DNA of 64,000 nucleotides from an uncultured Clostridia bacterium (GCA_947565865.1 CANOHT010000001.1:1-64000); one strand, 5' to 3'; positions 9,525-18,620 are shown, counted from the stretch's first letter. Numbers and translations: made by a program. Notes: generated by a model not told the origin, from the sequence alone.

Positions 9525-10067
9525 TCAGGCTTCCGGCTCCAGCAAGCCCAGATTGCCGTCCTTGCGGAGGTAAAGCACATTGGTGCGCTCGGTCTCAAGG
9601 TTGACAAAGGCGAAGAAGCTGTGACCAAGCATTTCCATCTGAATCATGGCGTCATCCACCGACATCGGGCGCACCGGGAAGGTCTTGCGGCGAACAATCT
9701 TGGGAGCGCCCTCCTCCATCGCCTCTTCCTCGATATACTCAGGTTCGGCCTGAATGAAAGCATCCTCCTTGATACGCTTGCCCAGCTTGGTGCGGTGGCG
9801 GTGTATCTGCCGTTCCATTTTGGCCAGGGCCTGGTCAATGGCCATAAACAGGTTATCCGGCTCCGAGGCCTCGGCGCGCAGAATCACATTGTTGCCCATG
9901 GGAACCGTGATCTCCACCACGCGCAAATCATTCTTCTCCCTGCGCATACGAATCTGCATCTCCGTATCCGGAAGCAGATAACGGCCCATTTTTTCCGTTT
10001 TCTTTTCAATGCGGCGGGTCACCTGAGGGGAAACCGTCATATTCTTCGCATAAATCGACAACTTCAT
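9525..10067 (-). CDS. hpf: Ribosome hibernation-promoting factor, long form
   Basis: A 180-residue long-form HPF (YfiA/RaiA family). It binds the 30S decoding region and dimerises ribosomes into inactive 100S particles in stationary phase or stress. The N-terminal S30AE domain spans about residues 1-100 (MKLSIYAKNMTVSPQVTRRI ... ALAKMERQIHRHRTKLGKRI). A charged linker leads to the C-terminal dimerisation domain, about residues 122-180 (IVRRKTFPVRPMSVDDAMIQ ... FLRKDGNLGLLEP-type end). The ribosome site AAAGGAGC precedes the ATG. It is monocistronic. Confidence 0.95.
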   Translation of the reverse strand: MKLSIYAKNMTVSPQVTRRIEKKTEKMGRYLLPDTEMQIRMRREKNDLRVVEITVPMGNNVILRAEASEPDNLFMAIDQALAKMERQIHRHRTKLGKRIKEDAFIQAEPEYIEEEAMEEGAPKIVRRKTFPVRPMSVDDAMIQMEMLGHSFFAFVNLETERTNVLYLRKDGNLGLLEPEA

Positions 10068-10279
10068 TAAGCACGTGCTCCTTTCGCGTTTTAGATCCTG
10101 TCGCGGAAGCAGCCATTACGCGGTCAGTCCGGCTGCCTCCGCCAATGGTGATGCGCCATTGGCCTCACGTCCTTTCCGAGCCTTCCCACCCCTGCTGCGG
10201 TGGTTGTACATACTATTTCGACGCCCAGGCGGATTCTCCTGCTTTTCTTTGTGAATTTACGTAATTTTTTTGACCAAAA

Positions 10280-11014
10280 TCACAAGCCGTCCTGTTCCGC
10301 CATCAACAGCGCCCGGGCCTTCCCCGGCTCGTTGGTGATGATCCTGTCCGCGCCCAGGCGAATGATCTGCCCCAGCGCTTCCGTTCCATTCACCGTCCAC
10401 GGGTTGACCTCCAGGCCGACGGCATGGGCCGCGGGCACCTCGCCCGCCTGCTGAAGCTCGCTGTAATGCGGATGCAGCGCGTCCATGCCCAAGCCCGCAG
10501 CGTAGCGCCATGGCTCCACCATGGTGCAGTCGTACAGCAGGCCACACCGTGCCGACGGCGAAAGCCGCTTCAGCCGTACCATGCTGACATGGTTGAAGGA
10601 GGAATACAGCGTCCGTTTCTCCATGCCCGCCCGGGCGACAGTCTCCAAGCAGCGCTCCTCCAGGCGGTCGTAGAGGATCACGCTGTTCTTCAATTCGATG
10701 TTGACCTGCAGGCCCCGGTCATGCAGCAGCGTCATCACCTCGCTCAGAAGAGGGATGCCGTCCTCCGGCAGCGCGCCCGGCAGGCGAATTGGCAGACGCC
10801 GCAGCTCCTCCCAGGTGCGGTCGCACAGCCTTCCCATCTCCCCCGTGACCCGTTCAAGCGTCTCGTCATGGAAAACAACGAGGCGACCGTCCCGGGTCAG
10901 CTGAACATCCAGCTCCACACCGTCCGCCTGCTGCTCCGCCGCCAGCGCGAAGGCCCGCAGCGTATTCTCCGGCGCGTCCGCCGACGCACCCCGATGACCG
11001 TAAATCAAAGTCAT
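10280..11014 (-). CDS. Glycerophosphodiester phosphodiesterase
   Basis: A 244-residue GDPD-family enzyme that hydrolyses glycerophosphodiesters to glycerol-3-phosphate and an alcohol. The signature YGHRGASADAPENTL (His and Arg-Gly of the active site), then DGVELDVQLTRDGRLVVFHDETL (metal-binding Glu-Asp and catalytic His) and NIELKN are all present. There is no signal peptide, so it is cytoplasmic, as in UgpQ. The ATG at 11014 follows AGGAGGTG; the longer frame to 11164 has no family similarity. The gene is divergent from 11136. Confidence 0.88.
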   Translation of the reverse strand: MTLIYGHRGASADAPENTLRAFALAAEQQADGVELDVQLTRDGRLVVFHDETLERVTGEMGRLCDRTWEELRRLPIRLPGALPEDGIPLLSEVMTLLHDRGLQVNIELKNSVILYDRLEERCLETVARAGMEKRTLYSSFNHVSMVRLKRLSPSARCGLLYDCTMVEPWRYAAGLGMDALHPHYSELQQAGEVPAAHAVGLEVNPWTVNGTEALGQIIRLGADRIITNEPGKARALLMAEQDGL

Positions 11015-11075
11015 TTCCACACCTCCTGGTTGACATCGCCTTGCTTCTTTCTGCGCAGACAGCCCGTACTCCTGC

Positions 11076-11103
11076 TTGCATCCTGGCTGAATCATGTTAT
11101 AAT
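11076..11103 (+). promoter_or_regulatory. Sigma-70-type promoter for the gene at 11136
   Basis: TTGCAT (11076-11081) and TATAAT (11098-11103) are separated by 16 bases, with an extended TG motif just before the -10 box. It points towards the small gene at 11136, which has AAGGAGG upstream of its start. Confidence 0.6.
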
Positions 11104-11135
11104 GGTAGCATCGTCTAAACAAGGAGGAACCCGTC

Positions 11136-11426
11136 ATGGCCACAGCCCTCTGGGTGCGTACCATCCGCCATCACCGCCTGGACAAGCAGATCGTGGAACC
11201 CTGCCGCCGGGATGATCCCTCGGACGCGCTGTCCGAGGCCTGCCGCAAACTGGACATTTCCCGACCCCTCTGGCTGGACAAAAACCAGCGGGAATGGGAT
11301 GACTTCGGCCAGACCCGCTTTTTGCCCGACGCCTTTATGGAGTCCGTGACCTTCGACCGGCTAGAGATCGAGTTTATCGACCCCGACGCCAAGAAGAAGC
11401 GCTCCCAGGATCCCCGTAACGCCTGA
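11136..11426 (+). CDS. Small conserved-looking protein of unknown function
   Basis: A 96-residue soluble protein, rich in charged residues (LDISRPLWLDKNQREWDDFG, then a basic C-terminus with KKKRSQ). A good promoter, an AAGGAGG ribosome site and a downstream terminator (11566-11594) support it as a real gene. I recognise it only as resembling short uncharacterised Clostridia proteins and cannot assign a function. It has no cysteine clusters, membrane segment or signal peptide. Confidence 0.7.
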   Translation: MATALWVRTIRHHRLDKQIVEPCRRDDPSDALSEACRKLDISRPLWLDKNQREWDDFGQTRFLPDAFMESVTFDRLEIEFIDPDAKKKRSQDPRNA

Positions 11427-11437
11427 CGGCAATCAAA

Positions 11438-11560
11438 AAAGTAGTTTGCGCCACTTCTTTGAGGGGGCTCACCCCCTTCCATCGCGCAACCCGCGCTGGT
11501 CGAACGGCGCTGCCGCTCTCCCGGCCATTCGGTGCTATCCGGAAGCTCTTTCTGTAAAAA
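11438..11560. repeat. Intergenic repeat element, copy A
   Basis: This roughly 120-bp stretch aligns with 22060-22180: a shared GAGGGGGCT block, and 39-40 bases later the core AACGGCGCTGCCG followed by CTCCCGGCC and a shared GGAAGC.TTTCT. The core is palindromic (AACGGC/GCCGTT arms in copy B). A third, partial copy lies at 54273-54348. Confidence 0.55.
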
Positions 11561-11565
11561 ATGAA

Positions 11566-11594
11566 AAAAACTGATGCTCATGTCATCAGTTTTT
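11566..11594. terminator. Bidirectional rho-independent terminator
   Basis: An 11-bp stem (11566-11576 with 11584-11594) begins with A5 and ends with T5, so it can terminate both the plus-strand gene ending at 11426 and the minus-strand ABC-F gene ending at 11659. A second small hairpin follows at 11607-11624. Confidence 0.75.
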
Positions 11595-11658
11595 GAACGG
11601 CAGTCAGAGGGCCTTCAGGCCCTCCGACGCCTCCCGGGATTTTTGATGCGCCGATGTA

Positions 11659-13254
11659 TCAGCCGTTATTGCGGATTTTTTCCAGGTATTCCTCATAGTT
11701 GCAGTAGTAATCCGCCATGGTGCCGTCATCCTTGATCTCGATGATCCGGTCGGCAATGGTGGTGATGAACTGATGATCCTGGCTGGTGAAAATCACGTTG
11801 CCGGGGAAGTTAATCAGCGCGTTGTTCACCGCGGTGATGGATTCCAGATCGAGGTGGTTGGTGGGCTGATCCAGCATGAGGAAATTCGCGCCGGACAGCA
11901 TCATTCGGGACAGCATGCACCGCACCTTCTCGCCGCCGGAGAGCACCGACACGGACTTGTACACATCATCGCCGGAGAAGAGCATCCGCCCCAGGAAGCC
12001 GCGCATGTAAGTCTCCAGCTGCTCGGGGCTGTACTGGGCGAACCACTCCATCATGGTTTTGTCACAGCCGTCGAAGAAACGGCTGTTGTCCTTGGGGAAG
12101 TAGCTGGTGGAAATGGTCACGCCCCACTTGAAGGCGCCCGCGTCCGGCTCGATCTCCTCCGCCAGAATACGGAACAGGGCCGTTACCGCCTGCTCGTTGC
12201 CCACCAGGGCGATCTTCTGCCCCTTGGTAACGATGAAGGAAATGTCCTTCAGCAGCTGCATGCCATCCTGGGCGTAGCTGACATTGCTGACCTGCAGGAT
12301 ATCCTTGCCGGCCTCACGGTCGGGGGTAAAGCATACCCAGGGATAGCGGCGGGAGGAAGCGGGCATCTGCTCGATGGTCAGCTGATCCAGCAGCTTGCGG
12401 CGGCTGGTGGCCTGCTTGGCCTTCGATTTGTTGGAGGAGAAGCGCTGGATGAAGGCCTGCAGCTCGCGGATCTTGTCCTCGCGGCGCTTCTTCTGATCAT
12501 TCATCAGGGACTGCATCATCTTGGAGGACTCATACCAGAAGTCATAGTTGCCCACATAGAGCTTGACCTGATTGAAGTCGATATCCACGATGTGGGTGCA
12601 GATGTTATTGAGGAACCAGCGGTCATGGCTGACGACGATCAGCGTGCCCACAAAGTTCATCAGAAAGTCTTCCAGCCAGGCCACGGAGCGGTTGTCCAGG
12701 TTGTTGGTAGGCTCGTCCAGCAGAAGGATGTCGGGATTGCCGAACAGCGCCTGAGCCAGCAGCACCTTGAACTTGTCGCCGGCGGGCAGGTCGGCCATCA
12801 GGGTATAATGCTCCTCCGTGGGGATGCCCAGACCCGTCAGGAGCGTCGCGGCGTCGCTCTCGGCGTTCCAGCCGTCCATTTCCGCAAACTCGCCTTCCAG
12901 TTCAGCCGCCTTCTCGCCGTCCGCCTCAGAAAAATCAGGCTTGGCATACAGAGCGTCCTTTTCCTTCATGATGTCGTAAAGGCGCTGGTTGCCCATGATG
13001 ACCGTATCCAGCACAGGATAGGCGTCATACTTGAACTGATCCTGCTTCAGGGTGGACATACGCTGATCGGCCGGATAGCTGACAGAGCCGGTGGTGGGCT
13101 CCAGCTCGCCGGAAAGAATGCGCAGAAAGGTGGACTTGCCCGCGCCGTTGGCGCCGATGATGCCGTAGCAGTTGCCGGGCAGGAACTTCAAATCCGCGCC
13201 GGAGAACAGCTTTTGACCGCCAAAGGTCAGGGAAACATTGCTGACTGTAATCAT
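11659..13254 (-). CDS. ABC-F family ATPase (ribosome-associated)
   Basis: A 531-residue protein with two ABC domains and no membrane segment, as in the ABC-F translation factors (EttA/YbiT/Uup group). NBD1 has Walker A GANGAGKST and Walker B ILLLDEPTNNLD; the basic linker (KKRREDKIRELQAFIQRFSS) spans about residues 240-300. NBD2 has signature LSGGEKVRCM and Walker B FLMLDQPTNHLD, but its Walker A position reads VGNEQAVTAL, lacking GK[ST]. The family acts at the ribosomal E site in translation or antibiotic protection. The ATG at 13254 follows AAAGGAG. Confidence 0.88.
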   Translation of the reverse strand: MITVSNVSLTFGGQKLFSGADLKFLPGNCYGIIGANGAGKSTFLRILSGELEPTTGSVSYPADQRMSTLKQDQFKYDAYPVLDTVIMGNQRLYDIMKEKDALYAKPDFSEADGEKAAELEGEFAEMDGWNAESDAATLLTGLGIPTEEHYTLMADLPAGDKFKVLLAQALFGNPDILLLDEPTNNLDNRSVAWLEDFLMNFVGTLIVVSHDRWFLNNICTHIVDIDFNQVKLYVGNYDFWYESSKMMQSLMNDQKKRREDKIRELQAFIQRFSSNKSKAKQATSRRKLLDQLTIEQMPASSRRYPWVCFTPDREAGKDILQVSNVSYAQDGMQLLKDISFIVTKGQKIALVGNEQAVTALFRILAEEIEPDAGAFKWGVTISTSYFPKDNSRFFDGCDKTMMEWFAQYSPEQLETYMRGFLGRMLFSGDDVYKSVSVLSGGEKVRCMLSRMMLSGANFLMLDQPTNHLDLESITAVNNALINFPGNVIFTSQDHQFITTIADRIIEIKDDGTMADYYCNYEEYLEKIRNNG

Positions 13255-13512
13255 GGCTACTCCTTTACGCTTCCACAAAATATGCGTTCAAAATATATCA
13301 TACCATATTTCCCACGGAAATGGAAGGGGCGAGAAGCAAAGAAAGGCTTCCCGCGACTGTCAAAAATGGATGAACGCTGGGTTTTACGCCGTCTGCAAGG
13401 CGCGGCATTCGTATCCGCCGTCAGAGCGGATAGCTTGTTGTAGCAAAATGTCATTCGGCGCGAAAAAGCATTCCTCGGCCAGGCGCCAAAGCCACGTTGC
13501 CCACACCCATGA

Positions 13513-14805
13513 CTACCTTCTCAGCCCCTTGGGATAGTGGTTTTTCATCACGCCGTCGCTGACCTTGCCCCAGCCCAGGGGCAGACCGTTCAGGATGGGC
13601 AGCACATAGCCCTTCAGCGCTTCGGGGGCAGGCAACGTCTCCCCAGCATGGTAGCGCGCAGCCTGGTTCTCCGTCAGCGGAAGGCGCTGAAAGGCAGGCG
13701 GACAGCAGCTAACGGCCCAGGCATGGTCGGGCTGAAAAACCTTCCCCTTCATTCTGCCCAGATGCAGACCCGCCCTCAGCACCCGCAGTCCGCGAACCTC
13801 CGGACATTCCGGCAGGCTGATAAGCGTATTCCCCAGCATGGCCGTAGGGTTGGGGGCGTCTGGTTCGAATTCCGACAGGGCCTTCATGGCCGCTTTGTCC
13901 GGCGCGGGCAGCGATCCGTCGGTCGGCAGCGCAGCCACGCCATCACCCTGGCGGCGAAGCAGCGCGACGAAGTGCCCTTCTCCCCGCATCCGGTGGGGGA
14001 AGCAGGTGAGCATCCCCGCAGGCGCGTCGGCCCCCGGGAGAGAGAAGGCCTCCGGTGTGAAATCAGGATGGCGGCGACAGAAGGCCTCCACCGTATCCTC
14101 GTTCTCCGTTTGGTTCAGGGTGCAGGTGGAATACACCAGCCGCCCGCCGGGCCGCACCATTTCCGCCGCGCAATCCAGGATGTCCGCCTGACGGCGGGCA
14201 CAGCCCTTCGCGGCTTCCGGCGACCACTCCTGCCTCGTCTCAGGGTGGCGGCGAAACATCCCCTCGCCGGAGCAGGGCGCGTCCACCTGCACGGCGTCGA
14301 AGCCCTCGGGCCAGCGGTTGGCCAGCAGCCCTGGCATGGCGCTGACCACCAGGGCATTGGCGACGCCCATGCGTTCCACGTTCCGCGCCAGCACCTCCGC
14401 CCGCTTGGGCACCGGCTCGTTGCACACCAGCAGCCCCTGCCCCGCCATCCGCAGACCCAGCTGCGTGGACTTGCCTCCCGGCGCGGCGCACAGGTCAAGC
14501 ACCCGCTCTCCGGGCCTGGGCGCCAATACGGCAGCGGGCAGCATAGCGCTGGGCTCCTGGAGATAATAAGCCCCGGCCTCGTGCAGCGGCCTGGCCCCGG
14601 CAGTATCCTCCTGGGGCAGATACCAGCCGGTGGGCTCCCATGGCACCCGCTCTGTCAGGGACAGCGGCGGCGTTTCCGTGCTCTTCAGGGGATTGATCCG
14701 AACGCCCCGCCAATAGGGTTCCTCATAAGTACGCAAAAAAGCCGGCAGCTCGTCGCCAAGCCGCCTGGCCATGTTCTCCACAAATGCCTGTGGCAAGTGC
14801 TCCAT
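13513..14805 (-). CDS. RsmB/NOP-family 16S rRNA cytosine-C5 methyltransferase (RsmF-like)
   Basis: A 430-residue SAM-dependent methyltransferase. The core has SAM motif LDLCAAPGGKSTQ (about residues 108-120), the catalytic Cys region DAPCSGEGMFRR and the second Cys in YSTCTLN. The C-terminal part carries a PUA-like/RsmF-type domain (FQPDHAWAVSC ... LPILNGLPLGWGKVSDG). The length and the ending LKNHYPKGLR-type motif match the clostridial RsmF/YebU class. It is the last gene of the cdaA operon, starting 16 bp after the preceding stop. Confidence 0.88.
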   Translation of the reverse strand: MEHLPQAFVENMARRLGDELPAFLRTYEEPYWRGVRINPLKSTETPPLSLTERVPWEPTGWYLPQEDTAGARPLHEAGAYYLQEPSAMLPAAVLAPRPGERVLDLCAAPGGKSTQLGLRMAGQGLLVCNEPVPKRAEVLARNVERMGVANALVVSAMPGLLANRWPEGFDAVQVDAPCSGEGMFRRHPETRQEWSPEAAKGCARRQADILDCAAEMVRPGGRLVYSTCTLNQTENEDTVEAFCRRHPDFTPEAFSLPGADAPAGMLTCFPHRMRGEGHFVALLRRQGDGVAALPTDGSLPAPDKAAMKALSEFEPDAPNPTAMLGNTLISLPECPEVRGLRVLRAGLHLGRMKGKVFQPDHAWAVSCCPPAFQRLPLTENQAARYHAGETLPAPEALKGYVLPILNGLPLGWGKVSDGVMKNHYPKGLRR

Positions 14806-14820
14806 TTGTGCCTCCTGAGC

Positions 14821-15540
14821 TCATTCCTCCGGGCGGAAGCCGCTTTCCCCCGGCGGCTTCCATTGCGGCGGATAGTAGGGCTTGTTATAGGCCTGCTCCT
14901 TGCTCACCGCGGGCTGAGCCGGGCGATAGCGCAGATCCAGTTCATCCTCATCCTGGGAAGCGAAAAGCTGCTGCAGCGCCGCCTGCCGAAGCGACCGGCT
15001 CTCCCGGGACTCCTCCTGGCCCGCAGGCACGGGACGCTGATACCGCGCCATGCCCATAGGCGGCTGCGGCTCGCTCTGCGGCCGCGCATACTGACGGCGA
15101 TAGGCCTCCTCGTCATAGGCGGGGGCGACATCAGGCGCGGCGTACGCACCCATGTTACCCTCCCCCACATAGTCAGCCGGCTCCTCCTGATAGGGCTCGG
15201 TCTCCACTTCCTCAAAGCGCTCGCTGCCATCGGCATACAGCCACCGGCGATGCACCATCCGCTGCCTGCGCGGCGCTTCCTCACGCGCCGTATCATGACC
15301 CGCGATACGGCGCAGAAAGCTACGCCATACCCGATCGGGACGCCAGCGGAACAGATTGACAATCGCATCCGTCACAATTCCCGCGCCGCAGATCACCAGC
15401 GTCAGGGACAGCCAATGCTCGGCCAGCCATGCCAGCCAGCCGCCGCTTTCGGGGAAGGAAGCGGCCTCCCAAAGGAACACCGCCGCCGTGCGAATCCAGC
15501 CCAGCAGCACGGTGAAGACGCCGCTGGTAAAGCCTCCCAT
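14821..15540 (-). CDS. Membrane-anchored protein of unknown function in the cdaA operon
   Basis: A protein of about 239 residues with two hydrophobic segments near the N-terminus (about residues 5-25 and 40-60), then a long hydrophilic, Glu/Arg/Tyr/Gln-rich, probably disordered tail (QPPMGMARYQRP, KPYYPPQW). I recognise no family. The ATG at 15540 sits 7 bases after a G-run (AAAGGGGGGA); an ATG two codons upstream is too close to it. It lies between cdaR and the rRNA methyltransferase, so it is co-expressed with c-di-AMP synthesis genes. Confidence 0.65.
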   Translation of the reverse strand: MGGFTSGVFTVLLGWIRTAAVFLWEAASFPESGGWLAWLAEHWLSLTLVICGAGIVTDAIVNLFRWRPDRVWRSFLRRIAGHDTAREEAPRRQRMVHRRWLYADGSERFEEVETEPYQEEPADYVGEGNMGAYAAPDVAPAYDEEAYRRQYARPQSEPQPPMGMARYQRPVPAGQEESRESRSLRQAALQQLFASQDEDELDLRYRPAQPAVSKEQAYNKPYYPPQWKPPGESGFRPEE

Positions 15541-15579
15541 GAGCATTCCCCCCTTTCATCCGCTGTTATCAGGTGTTCT

Positions 15580-16911
15580 TTACCGTTCGCTGATGGTCAC
15601 CTCGATGGTCTCCGGCAGCACCTCCACGCTGAAGGCCTGTCCCTCGCTGTCCCGCACCTGACAGACCACCGGCAGCTGATAGGTTCCGGCAGCCAGTCCG
15701 GAGGCGTCACACACCAGGGTCAAATAGCCGCTCTTGAGAGACTGCACCCACAGCTGCGCCCCGCTGACGGTCACCTGGGCCCGGCTGACCGCCTGCTTGG
15801 CGCTCAGGCCCTCGCCTGTGCCCGTTATCTCCACCTTGACATTTTCAAAGGTACGGCTGCGAATGACGGGGCCGATCTCCACCGCCACCGTGACGCTGTC
15901 GGTGCTGGTATAGGCCAACTCCGACGGACGGCGCAGCCGCAGATGCTCGTTGATGGATTCCGTCAGGTCAGTCACGTCCACGCTGCCCTGCGCGAAAAGG
16001 CTGTCCAGGAGCTCAATGCTTTCCCGCTTGCCTGCCACGGTGACCCGCTCCGGCGTGATGGAAACGCTCTTGATCTCATAGCCCTCCGCCGGCGTCCCGA
16101 CAACCAGACCCAAATCATTCAGATCCAGCGTACGCACCGCGTAGAGCTGCTGCTCCACCACCACGCTGTCCAGCAGCACGGAGGATTCGTTCGTGACCTC
16201 CAGGAGGTGGCTTTCCACGGTTTCGCCCAGGCTGTCCACCAAACGGAAGGGAACCGCGGTGCGTACCAGGCCCTCCCGCTGAGGCAGGGTACTCTGGTCG
16301 ATGACGGCCTTCACCCGAACCACCTTCTCCACCAGGGAGCGCGGGCCGCTGACCGTCACCACCGGCGGGTCCTGATTGGGCGCTGCGGCGTAGTAGCCCT
16401 CCGGCGCGCTGCCCACCACCTCCACCGAAACGGGGATACGGTAGCGGGTGATGTATTCCTCCACCTCCAGCTGCACCGTGGCGGGCTCCACCTCCGTTAC
16501 CATGCCATAGGCGGTGGAGTTGGTTGTCAGGATCGTCGCCTCCTGAACGCCCGCCTCCGTTACGCGGCTCAAATCCACCCGGGCATTGTAGTAGGAAGGC
16601 TGCACCGTCTGATACTGCATCTGCGGCACGTTGGCCCGCATGCTGACGCCCTGCAAATCCGCCGCCAAGTCGCTGACGACGATAAATCCGTTGCGCTTGA
16701 TGGCCTCGCTGCCGGTAATGTTCACCGTCACATTGTCAAAGGCCTTCTCTCGGGTCAGCGTGGGATCCTGCGCGATCAGGCCCGCCCACAGCACGATGGC
16801 GATCACCAACGCCAGCAGCTTGAAGCCGCCGTTATGCACCAGACCCCGAAGCATGGCCCGCAGGATGCTTTTCAGGCTATCCCTGCGAGAGGCAGGTCCC
16901 TTTCCGTTCAT
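15580..16911 (-). CDS. cdaR: CdaA regulatory protein CdaR (YbbR domains)
   Basis: A 443-residue protein with one N-terminal membrane helix (LLALVIAIVLWAGLIA, about residues 34-50) and an extracytoplasmic region of about four YbbR repeats (for example VTVNITGSEAIKRNGFIV, VTVSGPRSLVEKVVRVKAVI). CdaR binds and modulates the diadenylate cyclase CdaA at the membrane. Its start overlaps the cdaA stop by 4 bases, a classic cdaA-cdaR pair. In many Bacillota glmM follows; here a small membrane protein and an RNA methyltransferase follow instead. Confidence 0.9.
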   Translation of the reverse strand: MNGKGPASRRDSLKSILRAMLRGLVHNGGFKLLALVIAIVLWAGLIAQDPTLTREKAFDNVTVNITGSEAIKRNGFIVVSDLAADLQGVSMRANVPQMQYQTVQPSYYNARVDLSRVTEAGVQEATILTTNSTAYGMVTEVEPATVQLEVEEYITRYRIPVSVEVVGSAPEGYYAAAPNQDPPVVTVSGPRSLVEKVVRVKAVIDQSTLPQREGLVRTAVPFRLVDSLGETVESHLLEVTNESSVLLDSVVVEQQLYAVRTLDLNDLGLVVGTPAEGYEIKSVSITPERVTVAGKRESIELLDSLFAQGSVDVTDLTESINEHLRLRRPSELAYTSTDSVTVAVEIGPVIRSRTFENVKVEITGTGEGLSAKQAVSRAQVTVSGAQLWVQSLKSGYLTLVCDASGLAAGTYQLPVVCQVRDSEGQAFSVEVLPETIEVTISER

Positions 16912-17762
16912 TTCGTCCCCGCCTCCTTCGCCTTGCGGCGGAACACCTGCGTCCAGCTCCGCCCATTTGTCTGATCGTACATCCCCTCCAGGATTTCACG
17001 CAGGGACTTGCTTTCCAGATGGCGGGTCAGCTTGCCGCCCCTGGCCATGGAAATGATGCCCGTCTCCTCCGAGACGATCAGCACCACAGCGTCCGTCGTC
17101 TCGCTGATGCCGATGGCCGCCCGGTGCCGCGTACCCAGCTCATGGCTGATGCCCCGGCCCTCCGTCAGGGTCAGGATGCAGGCCCCGGCCATCACCCGGG
17201 CATCCCGGATGACCACCGCGCCGTCATGCAATGGCGTGTTGGGCTCGAAAATATTTTCCAGGAGCGCGGAGGATATTTCCGCGTCGATGGAGATGCCGGT
17301 CTCAATCACATCCTTCAGGCCGGTCTTTCGCTCGAAAACAATCAGCGCGCCCACCCGCCTGCGGCTGAGGTTGGACAGACACTGGATGATTTCGCTGATG
17401 ATGCGTTCCCTGTCGTCATTTTCATCATGACGCTTTTTCTCGATAATAGCGCCGCGGCCCATCTGCTCCAGCGCCTTGCGAATTTCCGGCTGGAACAGAA
17501 TCACCAGCACCAGCGGCCCGTTGCTGATGACCGACATCAGCAGCCAGTTCAGCGCTGTCAGCCCCAGGGCATCGCTGACCCCTACGATGAGCAGCAGCAA
17601 AACAAGACCCTTCAGGACGGCGCTTCCCCGGGTCTGTCTGGTCAGCATAAGCAGCTGATAAATAATCACGGCAACGATCAGAATATCCAATATATCGGAC
17701 AGGCCCGGCCGGTGAAATACGTTCCACACGATATTCTGGATCATATTCCAAAGCGACGTCAC
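16908..17762 (-). CDS. cdaA: Diadenylate cyclase CdaA (c-di-AMP synthase)
   Basis: A 284-residue membrane enzyme that condenses two ATP into the second messenger c-di-AMP. Three hydrophobic helices occupy about residues 20-95, followed by the DAC domain with the signatures LHDGAVVI (DGA motif) and GTRHRAAIG (RHR motif). A GTG start at 17762 is used; the upstream G-run is only a weak ribosome site, and an ATG six codons later is an alternative. It heads a four-gene operon. The symbol dacA is also used. Confidence 0.93.
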   Translation of the reverse strand: MTSLWNMIQNIVWNVFHRPGLSDILDILIVAVIIYQLLMLTRQTRGSAVLKGLVLLLLIVGVSDALGLTALNWLLMSVISNGPLVLVILFQPEIRKALEQMGRGAIIEKKRHDENDDRERIISEIIQCLSNLSRRRVGALIVFERKTGLKDVIETGISIDAEISSALLENIFEPNTPLHDGAVVIRDARVMAGACILTLTEGRGISHELGTRHRAAIGISETTDAVVLIVSEETGIISMARGGKLTRHLESKSLREILEGMYDQTNGRSWTQVFRRKAKEAGTK

Positions 17763-17806
17763 GTGATTTCTACCCCACTTTCGTATTCCATGGCGAGTCC
17801 ATCCTT

Positions 17807-17835
17807 ATTATACTACAACTCATGGCGAATATGAA
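17807..17835 (-). promoter_or_regulatory. Promoter of the cdaA operon
   Basis: On the minus strand TATAAT (17807-17812) lies 17 bases downstream of TTCATA (17830-17835), placing transcription about 50 bases upstream of the cdaA start. The -10 box is perfect, the -35 box partial. Confidence 0.5.
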
Positions 17836-18002
17836 TGCCTTTTTTCATGAATTCGGCACTTTTTTCATCGCCTTAAACGCAGCGCCTGCGTATACGGATA
17901 CTCCTCGTTCTGGAAGTTTTCGTTGGGCTTGCGCATGGCCTACGCCGTGCGAAACAGGTGTCGCCAAAGCAACGCCAGCCACTCTCGCGACACCCTCTCA
18001 TG

Positions 18003-18542
18003 CTATTCCGTCAATTGCTCCATCAGCGTCAGACTGCGTATGCGCCACTGGCCGTTATCCTTGGCCAGCACCGCCCGGTAGCGCGCCGCCTGCCACTTGG
18101 GCGGATAGATCACGCTGTCGCCATAGGCGGCGATGGCGGCCTCCGCGACGCTGCCCTTGATGCGTCCGTCAATACGGGGGATGCGCTCGGTAATGTCCAC
18201 CCGTACCGTTTCATCCCAGGGCCATACCCACATAAAGCCCATGTCCAGCCGATGGTCAATGCCGCGGACGTTGTAATTTTCGTAAGGCGAGGTACCCTGC
18301 AGAACCGCCTGCAGGGCCGGGTCTCTTTCCAGGAAGCTGTTCTGAAAATACTTGCCCAGCTCGGAGGGATCCTCCTCCATCATCACCACCTGCGCCCGGC
18401 GGGCCATACCGTCCTTGAGGACGATGTGCACATTGGTCACATTCATAGCGTAATAGAAGGCGACCACCGCCATGCCCAGCACCAGGCAGGCAATCAGCAG
18501 CCGCGAGGCCGCATACCAGATCATTCGTCGAAGGTACTTCAA
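18003..18542 (-). CDS. Membrane-anchored protein of unknown function
   Basis: A protein of about 179 residues with one N-terminal membrane helix (LLIACLVLGMAVVAFYYAM) and an extracytoplasmic domain containing KYFQNSFLERDPAL, GFMWVWPWDE and an AKDNGQWRIRSLTLMEQ end. I do not recognise the family. A TTG start at 18542, 8 bases after AAGGAG, is favoured; an ATG at 18524 would cut into the cytoplasmic lead. It is the last gene of the NYN-GT8-HD operon. Confidence 0.6.
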   Translation of the reverse strand: MKYLRRMIWYAASRLLIACLVLGMAVVAFYYAMNVTNVHIVLKDGMARRAQVVMMEEDPSELGKYFQNSFLERDPALQAVLQGTSPYENYNVRGIDHRLDMGFMWVWPWDETVRVDITERIPRIDGRIKGSVAEAAIAAYGDSVIYPPKWQAARYRAVLAKDNGQWRIRSLTLMEQLTE

Positions 18543-18620
18543 TGGCTCCTGCTCCTTCCTGCATGATACCCATACAACGATTCCCAGACGCGGCTTCTTC
18601 CATTGACCGCGCAAAAGCCG

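Noticed and set aside
13537..16974. Plus-strand open frame of 1145 codons opposite the methyltransferase and cdaR genes
   Set aside because: It is antisense to well-supported genes, is His/Arg/Gln-rich as expected for the shadow of a GC-rich coding strand, and has no ribosome site or recognisable domain.
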